This document shows, piece after piece, positions 36,010-46,168 of a stretch of DNA of 64,000 bases. Within the stretch, counting starts at the first letter, position 1. Each line of letters opens with the position of its first letter. The DNA comes from Enterobacter sp. 638 (lineage in GTDB: Bacteria > Pseudomonadota > Gammaproteobacteria > Enterobacterales > Enterobacteriaceae), in contig NC_009436.1 in the NCBI RefSeq assembly GCF_000016325.1, forward strand, positions 3,968,001-4,032,000. The letters run 5' to 3'. Made by a program: the position numbers and the translations under genes. The notes beneath the pieces were generated by a model, which was not told the DNA's origin, searched no databases, and worked only from the letters and a program-made list of their open reading frames with translations.

Positions 36010-37359
36010 ATGCTGGATAAAATTGTCATCGCCAACCGCGGCGAGATCGCACTGCGAATCCTTCGTGCCTGTAAAGAATTGGGCATCAAGACTGTTGCTG
36101 TGCATTCAAGCGCGGATCGCGATTTAAAACACGTATTACTGGCGGATGAGACGGTCTGTATTGGTCCGGCTCCGTCCGTAAAAAGTTATCTGAATATCCC
36201 GGCAATCATCAGCGCCGCTGAAATCACCGGCGCGGTGGCAATCCATCCGGGTTATGGCTTCCTCTCTGAGAATGCCAACTTTGCTGAGCAGGTTGAACGC
36301 TCTGGCTTTATCTTTATCGGCCCGAAAGCAGACACGATTCGCCTGATGGGTGACAAAGTCTCTGCAATCACCGCGATGAAGAAAGCTGGCGTGCCAACGG
36401 TTCCTGGTTCTGACGGCCCTCTGACCGACGATATGGATGCTAACCGTGCCCATGCTAAACGCATTGGTTATCCGGTTATCATCAAAGCGTCCGGCGGCGG
36501 CGGCGGTCGTGGTATGCGCGTTGTACGTAGCGATACCGACCTGGCGCAGTCCATTGCCATGACCAAAGCTGAAGCGAAAGCAGCTTTCAGCAATGACATG
36601 GTTTACATGGAAAAATACCTGGAAAACCCACGTCACATCGAAATTCAGGTGTTGGCTGACGGTCAGGGTAACGCTATCTATCTGGCTGAACGTGACTGCT
36701 CCATGCAGCGTCGTCACCAGAAAGTCGTTGAAGAAGCACCAGCACCAGGCATCACGCCGGAACTGCGTCGCTATATCGGCGAGCGTTGCTCTAAAGCGTG
36801 CGTGGATATCGGTTATCGCGGTGCAGGTACGTTCGAATTCCTGTTCGAAAACGGCGAGTTCTATTTCATCGAAATGAACACCCGTATTCAGGTTGAACAC
36901 CCTGTCACCGAAATGATTACCGGTGTTGACCTGATCAAAGAACAGCTGCGTATCGCTGCGGGTCAGCCGCTGTCCATCAAGCAGGAAGAAGTGATCGTCA
37001 AAGGCCATGCGGTAGAGTGCCGTATTAACGCCGAAGACCCGAACACCTTCCTGCCAAGCCCGGGTAAAATCACGCGCTTCCACGCACCGGGTGGCTTTGG
37101 TGTCCGTTGGGAATCTCATATCTACGCTGGCTATACTGTGCCGCCGTACTATGACTCAATGATTGGCAAGCTTATCTGTTACGGCGAAAATCGTGATGTG
37201 GCAATTGCCCGCATGAAGAACGCCTTGCAGGAACTGATCATTGACGGTATCAAAACCAACATTGATCTGCAGGTTCGTATCATGAACGACGAGCATTTCC
37301 AGAACGGTGGAACGAACATCCACTATCTGGAGAAAAAACTCGGTCTTCAGGAAAAATAA
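36010..37359 (+). CDS. accC: Biotin carboxylase subunit of acetyl-CoA carboxylase
   Basis: 449 residues, equal to E. coli AccC and near-identical. ATP-grasp motif [12 protein letters not shown] (from about 159), metal-binding [11 protein letters not shown] (288-298). Carboxylates biotin on AccB with ATP and bicarbonate. GAGGCG Shine-Dalgarno; a strong terminator follows. Confidence 0.98.
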   Translation: MLDKIVIANRGEIALRILRACKELGIKTVAVHSSADRDLKHVLLADETVCIGPAPSVKSYLNIPAIISAAEITGAVAIHPGYGFLSENANFAEQVERSGFIFIGPKADTIRLMGDKVSAITAMKKAGVPTVPGSDGPLTDDMDANRAHAKRIGYPVIIKASGGGGGRGMRVVRSDTDLAQSIAMTKAEAKAAFSNDMVYMEKYLENPRHIEIQVLADGQGNAIYLAERDCSMQRRHQKVVEEAPAPGITPELRRYIGERCSKACVDIGYRGAGTFEFLFENGEFYFIEMNTRIQVEHPVTEMITGVDLIKEQLRIAAGQPLSIKQEEVIVKGHAVECRINAEDPNTFLPSPGKITRFHAPGGFGVRWESHIYAGYTVPPYYDSMIGKLICYGENRDVAIARMKNALQELIIDGIKTNIDLQVRIMNDEHFQNGGTNIHYLEKKLGLQEK

Positions 37360-37374
37360 GACTGCATTCTCATT

Positions 37375-37402
37375 AAAAGGCCGGAGATTCCGGCCTTTTT
37401 TA
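37375..37402 (+). terminator. Terminator after accC
   Basis: AAAAGGCCGG-AGATT-CCGGCCTTTTTT, 15 bp past the accC stop. Confidence 0.92.
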
Positions 37403-37467
37403 TTTGTGGGGATCGCCAGGACCCATCATGTACAATCCCCGCTTTCTTCATCCACAAGGGATATAAA

Positions 37468-37710
37468 ATGGACAAGCGTTTTGTTCAAGCCCATAAAGAG
37501 GCGCGCTGGGCGCTGTGGCTGACCCTTCTCTACCTTGTTGCTTGGTTAGTAACTGCTTACTTACCTGATTCGACCGCTGGGTTCACCGGCCTTCCACACT
37601 GGTTCGAAATGGCCTGCCTTCTGATGCCGCTGGTTTTTATTCTGCTGTGCTGGCTGATGGTGCGTTTTATCTTCCGCGATATCTCTCTGGAGGATAGCGA
37701 TGCAAACTGA
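37468..37710 (+). CDS. yhdT: Small membrane protein YhdT
   Basis: 80 residues, DUF997, two transmembrane helices (about 16-35 and 48-70). Encoded just before and overlapping panF by 11 bp; the pairing with panF is conserved in enterobacteria and suggests an accessory role in transport, but none is proven. Upstream GGGATATAA is a fair ribosome site. Confidence 0.93.
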   Translation: MDKRFVQAHKEARWALWLTLLYLVAWLVTAYLPDSTAGFTGLPHWFEMACLLMPLVFILLCWLMVRFIFRDISLEDSDAN

Positions 37711-39151
37711 AATCATCGCCGTTCTGATTATTTATCTCTTCGTGGTGTTCGGCCTTTCGGCTTACGCCATGCGCAAACGCAGCACCGGTTCGTTTCTCAG
37801 TGAGTATTTCCTGGGCAGCCGCTCGATGGGCGGTTTCGTTCTGGCAATGACGCTCACAGCAACCTACGTAAGCGCCAGCTCGTTTATCGGCGGCCCCGGT
37901 GCGGCGTATAAATACGGGCTGGGCTGGGTGTTGTTGGCGATGATTCAGGTTCCGACCATCTGGTTATCACTCGGTATTCTGGGTAAAAAATTCGCGATTC
38001 TTGCAAGGCGATACAATGCGATCACGCTTAATGACATGTTGCAGGCGCGCTATCAGAACCGCGCAGTAGTCTGGATTGCCAGCATCAGTCTGCTGGTGGC
38101 GTTTGTCGGTGCGATTGCCGTGCAGTTCATCGGCGGCGCACGATTGCTGGAAACCGCTGCGGGCATTAAATACGAGAATGGCCTGCTGATTTTCGGCATT
38201 ACCATCGCGCTGTACACCGCGTTTGGCGGTTTCCGCGCCAGCGTGCTGAACGACACCATGCAAGGCATGGTCATGCTGATAGGCACGTTGGTGCTGCTGG
38301 TTGGCGTGATTTACGCCGCCGGCGGTTTGGGCAATGCGGTAGAAACGCTGGAGAAGATCGATCCGAAACTGGTCAGCCCACACGGTGCCGACGACATTCT
38401 CTCCCCGGCATTTATGACTTCATTCTGGGTGCTGGTGTGCTTTGGCGTGATCGGTTTGCCCCACACGGCCGTGCGCTGTATCTCTTATAAAGACAGCAAA
38501 GCGGTTCACCGTGGGATTATTATCGGCACTGTCGTGGTGTCGCTGCTCATGCTCGGAATGCATCTTGCCGGGGCGCTTGGCCGCGCGATATTACCTAATC
38601 TGACGGTGCCGGATCAGGTTATCCCCACACTGATGGTGCAAGTCTTGCCGCCGTGGGCTGCGGGATTATTCCTCGCCGCGCCAATGGCCGCCATCATGTC
38701 GAATGTGAATGCGCATTTGTTGCAGGCCTCTGCCACGATCATTAAAGATCTGTGGCTCAGCGCGCAACCCACTAAAATCCATAATGAGCATCGCCTGAAG
38801 CGCATCTCAACCTGGACAACGCTGGTACTTGGCATTTTGATGATGCTTGCCGCATGGCGTCCACCGGAGATGATCATCTGGTTAAACCTGCTGGCGTTTG
38901 GCGGGCTGGAGGCCGTGTTCCTGTGGCCGCTGGTGCTGGGTCTGTACTGGGAACGCGCAAATGCGGCGGGTGCGCTCAGCGGAATGATTGTGGGTGGCGT
39001 ACTGTACGCGGTGCTCGCCACATTTAAAATTCAGTATCTGGGCTTCCATCCGATTGTGCCTTCGTTACTGTTAAGTTTGCTGGCGTTTGTGGTGGGGAAC
39101 CGTTTCGGTCAACCCGTCCCACAGGCGGCCGTCATTTCTACTCATAAATAA
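37700..39151 (+). CDS. panF: Sodium/pantothenate symporter
   Basis: 483 residues, equal to E. coli PanF, solute:sodium symporter family with about 12-13 helices. Imports pantothenate with Na+ for coenzyme A synthesis. Overlaps yhdT and lies 11 bp before prmA, so yhdT-panF-prmA are one transcription unit. Confidence 0.96.
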   Translation: MQTEIIAVLIIYLFVVFGLSAYAMRKRSTGSFLSEYFLGSRSMGGFVLAMTLTATYVSASSFIGGPGAAYKYGLGWVLLAMIQVPTIWLSLGILGKKFAILARRYNAITLNDMLQARYQNRAVVWIASISLLVAFVGAIAVQFIGGARLLETAAGIKYENGLLIFGITIALYTAFGGFRASVLNDTMQGMVMLIGTLVLLVGVIYAAGGLGNAVETLEKIDPKLVSPHGADDILSPAFMTSFWVLVCFGVIGLPHTAVRCISYKDSKAVHRGIIIGTVVVSLLMLGMHLAGALGRAILPNLTVPDQVIPTLMVQVLPPWAAGLFLAAPMAAIMSNVNAHLLQASATIIKDLWLSAQPTKIHNEHRLKRISTWTTLVLGILMMLAAWRPPEMIIWLNLLAFGGLEAVFLWPLVLGLYWERANAAGALSGMIVGGVLYAVLATFKIQYLGFHPIVPSLLLSLLAFVVGNRFGQPVPQAAVISTHK

Positions 39152-39162
39152 AGAGTTTTGCC

Positions 39163-40044
39163 ATGCCGTGGATCCAACTAAAACTGAATACAACCGGCGC
39201 GAACGCCGAAGAACTGAGTGATGCGTTAATGGAAGTCGGATCGGTTTCCATTACTTTCCAGGACACGCATGACACACCGGTGTTTGAGCCATTGCCCGGC
39301 GAAACGCGCCTGTGGGGTGATACCGATGTTATTGGCCTGTTCGACGCAGAAACGGACATGAAAGACGTCGTGGCGATTCTGGAAAATCATCCGCTTCTGG
39401 GCGCAGGATTTGTGCATAAAATCGAGCAACTGGAAGACAAAGACTGGGAACGCGAGTGGATGGATAATTTCCATCCCATGCAGTTCGGCAAACGTCTGTG
39501 GATTTGCCCAAGCTGGCGCGATGTGCCTGATCCCAATGCCGTAAACGTGATGCTCGATCCGGGGCTGGCGTTTGGTACGGGTACCCATCCAACAACCTCT
39601 CTTTGCCTGCAATGGCTTGATGGTCTGGATCTGGAAGGGAAAACGGTGATCGATTTTGGTTGTGGATCCGGGATCCTCGCCATTGCCGCACTGAAACTCG
39701 GCGCAGCAAAAGCGATCGGGATCGACATCGATCCGCAAGCGATTCAGGCCAGCCGCGATAATGCCCAGCGAAACGGAGTGTCCGATCGCCTTGAGCTGTA
39801 TTTGCCCAATGACCAGCCAGACATCATGAAAGCGGATGTCGTGGTCGCAAACATCCTGGCAGGCCCACTGCGTGAACTGGCACCGTTAATCAGCGTGCTG
39901 CCCGTTGAGGGCGGTTTACTGGGGCTTTCCGGTATTCTGGCCAGCCAGGCAGACAGCGTATGTGAAGCCTACACTGAACTCTTCACTCTCGACCCGGTGG
40001 TTGAGAAAGAAGAATGGTGTCGCATTACTGGTCGTAAGAAGTAA
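39163..40044 (+). CDS. prmA: Ribosomal protein L11 methyltransferase
   Basis: 293 residues, equal to E. coli PrmA. N-terminal substrate domain (1-55) and class I SAM domain with motif [16 protein letters not shown] (about 160-174) and NILAGPL (about 226-232). Trimethylates three residues of L11. A terminator follows within 10 bp. Confidence 0.97.
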   Translation: MPWIQLKLNTTGANAEELSDALMEVGSVSITFQDTHDTPVFEPLPGETRLWGDTDVIGLFDAETDMKDVVAILENHPLLGAGFVHKIEQLEDKDWEREWMDNFHPMQFGKRLWICPSWRDVPDPNAVNVMLDPGLAFGTGTHPTTSLCLQWLDGLDLEGKTVIDFGCGSGILAIAALKLGAAKAIGIDIDPQAIQASRDNAQRNGVSDRLELYLPNDQPDIMKADVVVANILAGPLRELAPLISVLPVEGGLLGLSGILASQADSVCEAYTELFTLDPVVEKEEWCRITGRKK

Positions 40045-40052
40045 TTCCCTCT

Positions 40053-40080
40053 GGCGTGATCGGTCGATCACGCCATTTTT
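40053..40080 (+). terminator. Terminator after prmA
   Basis: GGCGTGAT-CGGTCG-ATCACGCC followed by ATTTTTA. Confidence 0.9.
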
Positions 40081-40184
40081 ACTGCAAAAAACCTCTACGC
40101 CCGTTATTCCCGTCCGGTATAATAACCACTGAAATCATATGGCTATTATATGATTTAGATTATTAAATTCACCGGAAGAATATT

Positions 40185-40925
40185 ATGACCCCATTTATTG
40201 GTAAGGCAGCAATCCTGGCGCTGAGCATCGTGTCTGCTTCAGCTTATGCATCTCACTGGAGCTATGAAGGCGAAGGTTCACCGGAGCATTGGGGTGCGCT
40301 GGATGAGGCGTATAAAACCTGTCAAAGCGGCATGAACCAGTCCCCTGTTAATATCGACTCAACGATCAAGGCCCATCTCACACCGTTAAAAACCCACTAC
40401 ATCGATGGCCCTGTCACGTTGACCAACAACGGCCATACCATTCAGGCGGCCGAAAAGCCGGACACGCCAGATACGATCACGCTTGATAATCAATCCTGGG
40501 CTTTGCAGCAATTCCACTTCCATGCGCCGAGTGAAAATACAATCCACGGCAAAAAATTTGATATGGAAATGCACCTGGTCCATAAAAATGCCGATGGCGC
40601 ATTGACCGTGGTGGCGGTGATGTTTGAGAAAGGGGCCGCCAACGCAGAGCTGGATAAACTGTGGGGTATCATGCCAGGGCAAGCCGAACAATCGGCGACG
40701 CTGGACACGAAACTTGACCTGAACAAACTGTTACCTAAAAACAAAACCTACTGGCGCTTTAGCGGTTCTTTGACCACACCTCCTTGTTCGGAAGGAGTGA
40801 CCTGGGTGGTGCTCAAAAATCCGATGACCCTCTCCGCCACTCAGTTGGAAAAATTTACCCACACTATGCATCACGATAATAACCGCCCGGTACAATCACT
40901 TCACGGGCGTGTTGTGGTTGAATAA
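40185..40925 (+). CDS. cah: Periplasmic alpha-type carbonic anhydrase
   Basis: 246 residues. Signal peptide 1-22 (SAYA-S). Zinc ligands H111, H113 (QQFHFHAPSE) and H130 (MEMHLVH), the proton-relay Glu117, and the SLTTPPCSEGVTW substrate-pocket motif are all present; C46 and C201 match the usual disulfide. Reversibly hydrates CO2 in the periplasm. Absent at this position in E. coli; it separates prmA from the dusB-fis operon. A TATAAT at 40118-40123 may belong to its promoter but no good -35 is visible. Confidence 0.92.
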   Translation: MTPFIGKAAILALSIVSASAYASHWSYEGEGSPEHWGALDEAYKTCQSGMNQSPVNIDSTIKAHLTPLKTHYIDGPVTLTNNGHTIQAAEKPDTPDTITLDNQSWALQQFHFHAPSENTIHGKKFDMEMHLVHKNADGALTVVAVMFEKGAANAELDKLWGIMPGQAEQSATLDTKLDLNKLLPKNKTYWRFSGSLTTPPCSEGVTWVVLKNPMTLSATQLEKFTHTMHHDNNRPVQSLHGRVVVE

Positions 40926-41187
40926 TGTTCATATTGCGCGCTGATATCATGTCCTGAAATGGGACCCAGATCGCAAAGAAGGTCAATAATCTGCTGCTAA
41001 AAACAGCAGATTATCCCGATAAAATGATTCATTCATCGAGAAATGATGAGAAGTTACGGGAATTTGTAAGCGTCTATAAAATAGACAAAACAACATAAGA
41101 CAATGATTTATTTAGTGAATAATTCACTCACTTAACGCTGAGTAGCAATTCCTTGATCTGCAACAGCAGATTGTTCAAAGTTTGGCC
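40926..41187. other. Region upstream of the dusB-fis promoter, with an 11-bp hairpin
   Basis: No gene. A perfect inverted repeat ATAATCTGCTG / CAGCAGATTAT (40986-41014, 7-nt loop CTAAAAA) and a shorter palindrome ATCTGC-AACA-GCAGAT near 41157-41172 share the core AACAGCAGATT. E. coli has several Fis sites here; the A-tract loop flanked by G and C suits a Fis site, but this is inference. The larger hairpin lacks a T run, so it is not a convincing cah terminator. Confidence 0.5.
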
Positions 41188-41216
41188 TTTCATCTCATGT
41201 AAAAAATGCGTAATAT
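41188..41216 (+). promoter_or_regulatory. dusB-fis promoter
   Basis: TTTCAT (-35, 41188-41193), 17-bp spacer, TAATAT (-10, 41211-41216), then a GC-rich discriminator ACGCCGCC. This closely matches the E. coli fis promoter as I recall it, which is growth-rate and ppGpp controlled and repressed by Fis. Confidence 0.85.
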
Positions 41217-41255
41217 ACGCCGCCTTGCAGTCACAGTATGGTCATTTCTTAACTC

Positions 41256-42221
41256 ATGCGCATCGGACACTATCAGCTCAGAAATCGCCTGATCGCAGCG
41301 CCAATGGCAGGTATTACTGACCGGCCTTTCCGGACGCTGTGCTACGAGATGGGAGCCGGTTTAACCGTTTCCGAGATGATGTCGTCTAACCCGCAGGTTT
41401 GGGAAAGCGATAAATCCCGTCTACGGATGGTGCACGTTGATGAGCCAGGTATTCGCACCGTGCAAATTGCTGGAAGCGATCCTGAAGAAATGGCGCAAGC
41501 CGCGCGTATTAACGTTGAAAGTGGCGCCCAAATTATTGATATCAATATGGGTTGCCCGGCAAAAAAGGTGAATCGTAAGCTTGCAGGTTCAGCCCTTCTG
41601 CAATACCCCGACCAGGTGAAGTCTATCTTGTTGGGGGTGGTTAACGCAGTGGATGTTCCCGTTACGTTGAAAATTCGCACTGGTTGGGCGCCGGAACACC
41701 GTAACTGTGTAGAAATTGCCCAACTGGCCGAAGATTGTGGTATCCAGGCCCTGACCATTCATGGACGCACTCGCGCCTGTTTGTTCAACGGCAATGCGGA
41801 ATACGACAGCATTCGGGCAGTTAAGCAGAAAGTTTCCATTCCGATTATCGCGAATGGCGACATAACTGACCCGCTAAAAGCCAGGGCTGTGCTCGACTAT
41901 ACAGGGGCAGATGCTCTGATGATAGGACGTGCCGCTCAGGGAAGACCCTGGATCTTTCGGGAAATCCAGCATTATCTGGACACTGGGGAGTTGCTTGATC
42001 CACTGCCTCTGGCAGAAGTTAAGCGCTTGCTTTGTGCGCATATTCGGGAACTGCATGACTTTTACGGTCAGGCAAAAGGGTACCGAATTGCGCGGAAACA
42101 CGTATCCTGGTATCTCCAGGAACACGCTCCAAATGACCAGTTTCGGCGCACATTCAACGCCATAGAGGATGCCAGCGTACAGCTGGAGGCGTTGGAGGCA
42201 TACTTCGAAAATTTTGCGTAA
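41256..42221 (+). CDS. dusB: tRNA-dihydrouridine synthase B
   Basis: 321 residues, E. coli length. FMN TIM barrel with [10 protein letters not shown] (17-26) and catalytic C100 in NMGCPAKKV. Reduces uridine 17 in tRNA. First gene of the dusB-fis operon; in E. coli dusB translation strongly affects Fis output. Confidence 0.97.
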   Translation: MRIGHYQLRNRLIAAPMAGITDRPFRTLCYEMGAGLTVSEMMSSNPQVWESDKSRLRMVHVDEPGIRTVQIAGSDPEEMAQAARINVESGAQIIDINMGCPAKKVNRKLAGSALLQYPDQVKSILLGVVNAVDVPVTLKIRTGWAPEHRNCVEIAQLAEDCGIQALTIHGRTRACLFNGNAEYDSIRAVKQKVSIPIIANGDITDPLKARAVLDYTGADALMIGRAAQGRPWIFREIQHYLDTGELLDPLPLAEVKRLLCAHIRELHDFYGQAKGYRIARKHVSWYLQEHAPNDQFRRTFNAIEDASVQLEALEAYFENFA

Positions 42222-42246
42222 ACAGAAATAAAGAGCTGACAGAACT

Positions 42247-42543
42247 ATGTTCGAACAACGCGTAAATTCTGACGTACTGACCGTTTCTACCGTTAACTCT
42301 CAGGATCAGGTGACTCAAAAACCTCTCCGTGACTCGGTTAAACAAGCACTGAAGAACTATTTTGCTCAACTGAATGGTCAGGATGTGAGTGACCTGTATG
42401 AGTTGGTACTGGCTGAAGTTGAACAGCCACTGTTGGACATGGTGATGCAATACACCCGCGGTAACCAAACCCGCGCTGCCCTGATGATGGGTATCAACCG
42501 TGGTACCCTGCGTAAGAAACTCAAAAAATACGGCATGAACTAA
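42247..42543 (+). CDS. fis: Nucleoid protein / factor for inversion stimulation Fis
   Basis: 98 residues that I cannot tell apart from E. coli Fis. The beta-hairpin arms at residues 10-26 contact Hin-type recombinases, and the C-terminal helix-turn-helix (74-95, [21 protein letters not shown]) bends DNA. It activates rRNA promoters such as that at 61322. Follows dusB by 25 bp. Confidence 0.99.
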   Translation: MFEQRVNSDVLTVSTVNSQDQVTQKPLRDSVKQALKNYFAQLNGQDVSDLYELVLAEVEQPLLDMVMQYTRGNQTRAALMMGINRGTLRKKLKKYGMN

Positions 42544-42570
42544 TTTCGATTAGCTAACTGCTTGTTTAAA

Positions 42571-42605
42571 AAGGCGCTACCTGGCATGGGGACGCGCCTT
42601 TTTTA
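42571..42605 (+). terminator. Terminator after fis
   Basis: AAGGCGC / GCGCCTT stem with a 16-nt loop followed by TTTTTT, 27 bp past the fis stop. Confidence 0.85.
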
Positions 42606-42722
42606 TTGCCTGCGCTCCGTACCGTCAACCATTTGTAAACCTTCAGTTCTCCTCCTTTTAAACGCCCGCGTTTCGTGTATATTTCCACCACTTCTCTCGC
42701 TCGATGACTCCGGAACGACACA

Positions 42723-42887
42723 ATGATTCGTAAATACTGGTGGCTGGTTATCTTTGCCGTCTCGGTGTTCCTCTTTGATGCGCTGCTCATGCAGTGGATT
42801 GAGCTGCTGAGCACCGAAACCGACAAGTGTCGTAATATGAATTCCGTGAATCCCTTAAAATTAGTAAACTGCTCGGATCTCGATTAA
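42723..42887 (+). CDS. yhdU: Small membrane protein YhdU
   Basis: 54 residues starting MIRKYWWLVIFAVSVFLFD, with one helix (about 6-27) and a tail containing KCRNMNSVNPLKLVNC. It matches E. coli YhdU (59 aa) but ends five residues earlier. Function unknown. It lies in its usual place after fis. Confidence 0.88.
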   Translation: MIRKYWWLVIFAVSVFLFDALLMQWIELLSTETDKCRNMNSVNPLKLVNCSDLD

Positions 42888-43031
42888 GCCCAAACGTCGG
42901 CAAAAACACACTTTTCACCTATTAAAAACAGGGATTTAAATCCCTTTTCGTCATTCCCGTACGGTGATAATGTCCCTGCCCTTTCCAGATACTATTCCAT
43001 AACGTCTCACTACGAATGAGTTATACAGACC

Positions 43032-45110
43032 ATGCTGGTTAGCCAATACAACCATATCCTCGTCGTCATTTCTTTTGTCGTCGCCATCCTTGCTGCATAT
43101 ACCGCACTCAATATGGCCGGGCGAGTCGCCGGGAGCCAGGGCATTGCGGCACGCATTTGGCTCGCAGGTGGTGGCGTGGCGATGGGCATCGGCATCTGGG
43201 CCATGCACTTCATCGGTATGCTGGCGATGGATCTTGCCATGAGCATGAGCTACGACGTGGCAATCACTGCGCTTTCAATGGCTATTGCGATTGTCTCCTC
43301 CATGTTTGCCCTTTGGTTGGTGAGCGGTGAACAGCTTCGCTTACGACGCCTGTTACCGGGCGCTTTCGTGATGGGGACAGGCATCGTCGCAATGCATTAC
43401 ACCGGTATGGCGGCACTTGAGGTGTCACCGGGAATTGTATGGGATAAAACCTGGGTCGCCCTTTCCGTGATCATCGCGCTAGCGGCATCGCTGGTCGCCC
43501 TGTGGCTGACCTTTCGATTACGTTATGAAGCCGCACAAGTTGCGCTGATGCGCCTGGGCGCAGCGTTAACAATGGGAATTGCGATTGCCGGCATGCATTA
43601 CGCGGGTATGAAAGCGGCGCAGTTTCCAGTAACAACGCACATGCATCATCACGGGATTAATGGCAGTTGGCTGGCCGTTTTGGTCAGCGTGGTCGCACTC
43701 TCGATTTTGGCGATCACATTGCTGGTCTCAATGCTTGATGCCCGCCTTCAGGCACGGACTACGCTGTTAGCCTCATCCCTTGCTGAAGCTAACCGAGAAC
43801 TGGCGCAACTGGCCCTTCACGATACGCTGACGCGGTTGCCTAATCGTATTCTGCTGGAAGATCGCCTCAGCCAGGCGATCAACAAAGCAGACCGTGAAGG
43901 AACGCACTTCGCGCTGATGTTTATGGACCTTGATGGCTTTAAAGCAGTAAATGACGCTTACGGTCATGTCACTGGCGACAAGCTGTTGGTCGCAGTGACT
44001 AAGCGGCTGCTGTTACCGCTGAAAGGGCAATACACGCTTGCCCGCATCGGCGGTGATGAGTTTGTTCTGCTGGTCGAAGTCAGTGGACCGGATGATGCCG
44101 CTTCGCTGGCCAACGCGCTGGTGCGCGCCATCGACAGTCCTTTCAGCGTTGATCCCTATGAGCTGGTCGTCACCGTCAGTATTGGCATTGCGTTGTATCC
44201 GCACGATGGGAAAACCGATCGCGAAATGATGTTCAACGCCGATGCCGCGATGTATCACACCAAACATGTTGGACGGAATGGGTACCACTTTTTCCAGCCG
44301 TCGATGAACACACTGGCGCAAACGCATTTACAGTTGATGAACGATCTGTGGATGGCTGTTGAGCGCGATGAATTGCGCCTGCACTATCAGCCGAAGTTTC
44401 ATGCACCCGCTGGCCCTATTTTGGGCTTTGAAGCTCTGCTGCGCTGGGAGCATCCAAAACAAGGGTTGTTGACTCCTGATGTATTTCTTCAGCTGGCAGA
44501 AAAAACCGGTTTGATTATTCCGATAGGCAATTGGGTGATCAATGAAGCCTGTCGACAACTGCGCGCGTGGCATATTCAGGGCCATACTAACTGGTCGATG
44601 GCCGTGAATTTGTCTACCCTGCAGTTTGAGCAGCCATCGCTGGTCAACACCGTGCTCGATTGTCTGGCACTGCATCAGCTTCCGCCAGAATCGTTGATCC
44701 TGGAAGTGACCGAGACGACCGCGATGAATAACCCGGATGAAAGCGTAAGGGTTCTTACAGAGCTGACGAATGCGGGAGTCAAAGCGTCAATTGATGATTT
44801 TGGAACAGGATATTCCAGCTTGCTTTATCTCAAGCGGCTGCCCGCCTGCGAATTGAAAATTGATCGCGCGTTTGTGAAAGATCTGAGCGGTGAAAGCGAC
44901 GATGCCACTATCGTCTCTGCCATTGTTGCACTCGCAAAAACGTTAAATCTAAAAGTGGTTGCCGAAGGGGTAGAAACCGAGGCGCAGCAGGCATTCCTGA
45001 CAGAACTTGGCTGCAATATGCTTCAGGGATATTTGCTCGGCAAACCCGTGTCCGCACAAGCCGTCGAAGAACTTTGTCACAGTCCGGAGATGGTGAAAAA
45101 TAAACTTTAA
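43032..45110 (+). CDS. Membrane MHYT-GGDEF-EAL cyclic-di-GMP enzyme
   Basis: 692 residues. Seven membrane helices with three MHYT-type repeats (AMHFIGM at 57-63, AMHYTGM at 120-126, GMHYAGM at 187-193), the integral sensor proposed to bind copper and sense O2, CO or NO. A GGDEF domain follows with an intact RIGGDEF (338-344) but no RxxD inhibitory site nine residues before it, then an EAL domain with EALLRW (467-472), EVTET (558-562), DDFGTGYSSL (588-597) and EGVET (645-649), all intact. It may make or degrade c-di-GMP; EAL likely dominates in vivo, but that is a guess. E. coli K-12 has nothing here. Confidence 0.9.
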   Translation: MLVSQYNHILVVISFVVAILAAYTALNMAGRVAGSQGIAARIWLAGGGVAMGIGIWAMHFIGMLAMDLAMSMSYDVAITALSMAIAIVSSMFALWLVSGEQLRLRRLLPGAFVMGTGIVAMHYTGMAALEVSPGIVWDKTWVALSVIIALAASLVALWLTFRLRYEAAQVALMRLGAALTMGIAIAGMHYAGMKAAQFPVTTHMHHHGINGSWLAVLVSVVALSILAITLLVSMLDARLQARTTLLASSLAEANRELAQLALHDTLTRLPNRILLEDRLSQAINKADREGTHFALMFMDLDGFKAVNDAYGHVTGDKLLVAVTKRLLLPLKGQYTLARIGGDEFVLLVEVSGPDDAASLANALVRAIDSPFSVDPYELVVTVSIGIALYPHDGKTDREMMFNADAAMYHTKHVGRNGYHFFQPSMNTLAQTHLQLMNDLWMAVERDELRLHYQPKFHAPAGPILGFEALLRWEHPKQGLLTPDVFLQLAEKTGLIIPIGNWVINEACRQLRAWHIQGHTNWSMAVNLSTLQFEQPSLVNTVLDCLALHQLPPESLILEVTETTAMNNPDESVRVLTELTNAGVKASIDDFGTGYSSLLYLKRLPACELKIDRAFVKDLSGESDDATIVSAIVALAKTLNLKVVAEGVETEAQQAFLTELGCNMLQGYLLGKPVSAQAVEELCHSPEMVKNKL

Positions 45111-45124
45111 CATGACGTCGCCCT

Positions 45125-45772
45125 TTAAGAGGCAACATCATATTTTACTGGCGGCTTACGCGTAATGTTTAACGTCGCCAGAATATTATCGACTAACGCG
45201 GGTGCATGTTGGTAAAGGTTGATGCTGTCGCTATTCATTAACCAATTTTTAATTAAGCCGCTAAAAAAACCGTGGAAAACAATCAGCGTCATATCAATAT
45301 TAATCTGCGGATCAATAACGCCCTGGGCCAGGCATCTCTCCAGTAACGCCCGTACATTGTCATAATTGAAACCAATTCTTTTTCTAATATCACATTCTGA
45401 TGTCAATTCTTTATTAAATTCACATTTATGATACAGAATTTGCAGCAGCGATTTTTGGCGAGGCTCATGAGCAATATATTGCAAAGCAATAATAAAACGC
45501 GCCCGAAGAGTGAATAAAGGGTCATCCCTGATATCGAGAGCAAGACGTTCATCAATCAGATCACATAGCGGTAACTGCTGCTCCCATATCGCATTAAACA
45601 ATTCAGATTTACTGGTGAAATGCCAGTATACGGCACCGCGCGTCACACCTGCCGCATCTGCAACATCCGTCAGTGTGGTACTGGCAACGCCACGCGTAGA
45701 GAATTGTGTGATGGCCGCTTCAATCAACTGTTGTCGCGTTTTTTGTGCCTCTTCTTTTGTTTTGCGCGCCAT
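45125..45772 (-). CDS. acrS: TetR-type repressor AcrS
   Basis: 215 residues with a TetR N-terminal helix-turn-helix (about 10-56, TTLTDVADAAGVTRGAVYWHFTSKSELFNA) and an AcrR-like ligand domain. Divergent from acrEF, it matches E. coli AcrS, which represses acrAB and is linked to acrEF. Its tail is unrelated to the upstream EAL gene, with which it converges 14 bp apart. Confidence 0.93.
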   Translation of the reverse strand: MARKTKEEAQKTRQQLIEAAITQFSTRGVASTTLTDVADAAGVTRGAVYWHFTSKSELFNAIWEQQLPLCDLIDERLALDIRDDPLFTLRARFIIALQYIAHEPRQKSLLQILYHKCEFNKELTSECDIRKRIGFNYDNVRALLERCLAQGVIDPQINIDMTLIVFHGFFSGLIKNWLMNSDSINLYQHAPALVDNILATLNITRKPPVKYDVAS

Positions 45773-46168
45773 AGACTCTCATCCGTCACATAAATATTTG
45801 CACTCACTGTTAAATCCGTGGCGCTCATTGCCCAGATAGTATTCACCAAATGCCCCTTTTACTTTGAACAAAAAAAGTCAATTCCAGGAATTAATAACCC
45901 CCATAAATGAATCGTGATAATTAAATTCATTAAACATATAAATAACCATGGATAAAAACAAAATCTATATTTGTTTGTCGGCCACTATACCCTTCATTTA
46001 CCACGTTTTAATGTGTTTTATGTATTAATAGACCGCATGCCGCACTTATAAATTAAAAAAAGCCAACACACCTCATTATGATGTGCGCTGGCTTTCTGAC
46101 TCTTTGCCTTTCTCCTTTTTTCACATCTCCACGGCAAATATCAGTTTATTGTTTTTAAAGGAACAGTA
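45773..46168. promoter_or_regulatory. acrS-acrE regulatory region with palindromes
   Basis: 396 bp, very AT-rich, typical of an H-NS-silenced promoter. Three symmetric elements: AATTCC-A-GGAATT (45880-45892), AAACAAA-N7-TTTGTTT (45956-45976), and a long imperfect hairpin at 46058-46095 (AAAGCCAACACACCTCAT pairing with ATGATGTGCGCTGGCTTT). The second suits a TetR-family operator. The hairpin has its T run (TTTTTTTAATT) on the minus strand only, so it could block transcription towards acrS. No open reading frame seen. Confidence 0.55.

Noticed and set aside
36136..37119. 327-codon open frame opposite accC
   Set aside because: Antisense of a highly conserved gene with strong codon bias; no independent support.
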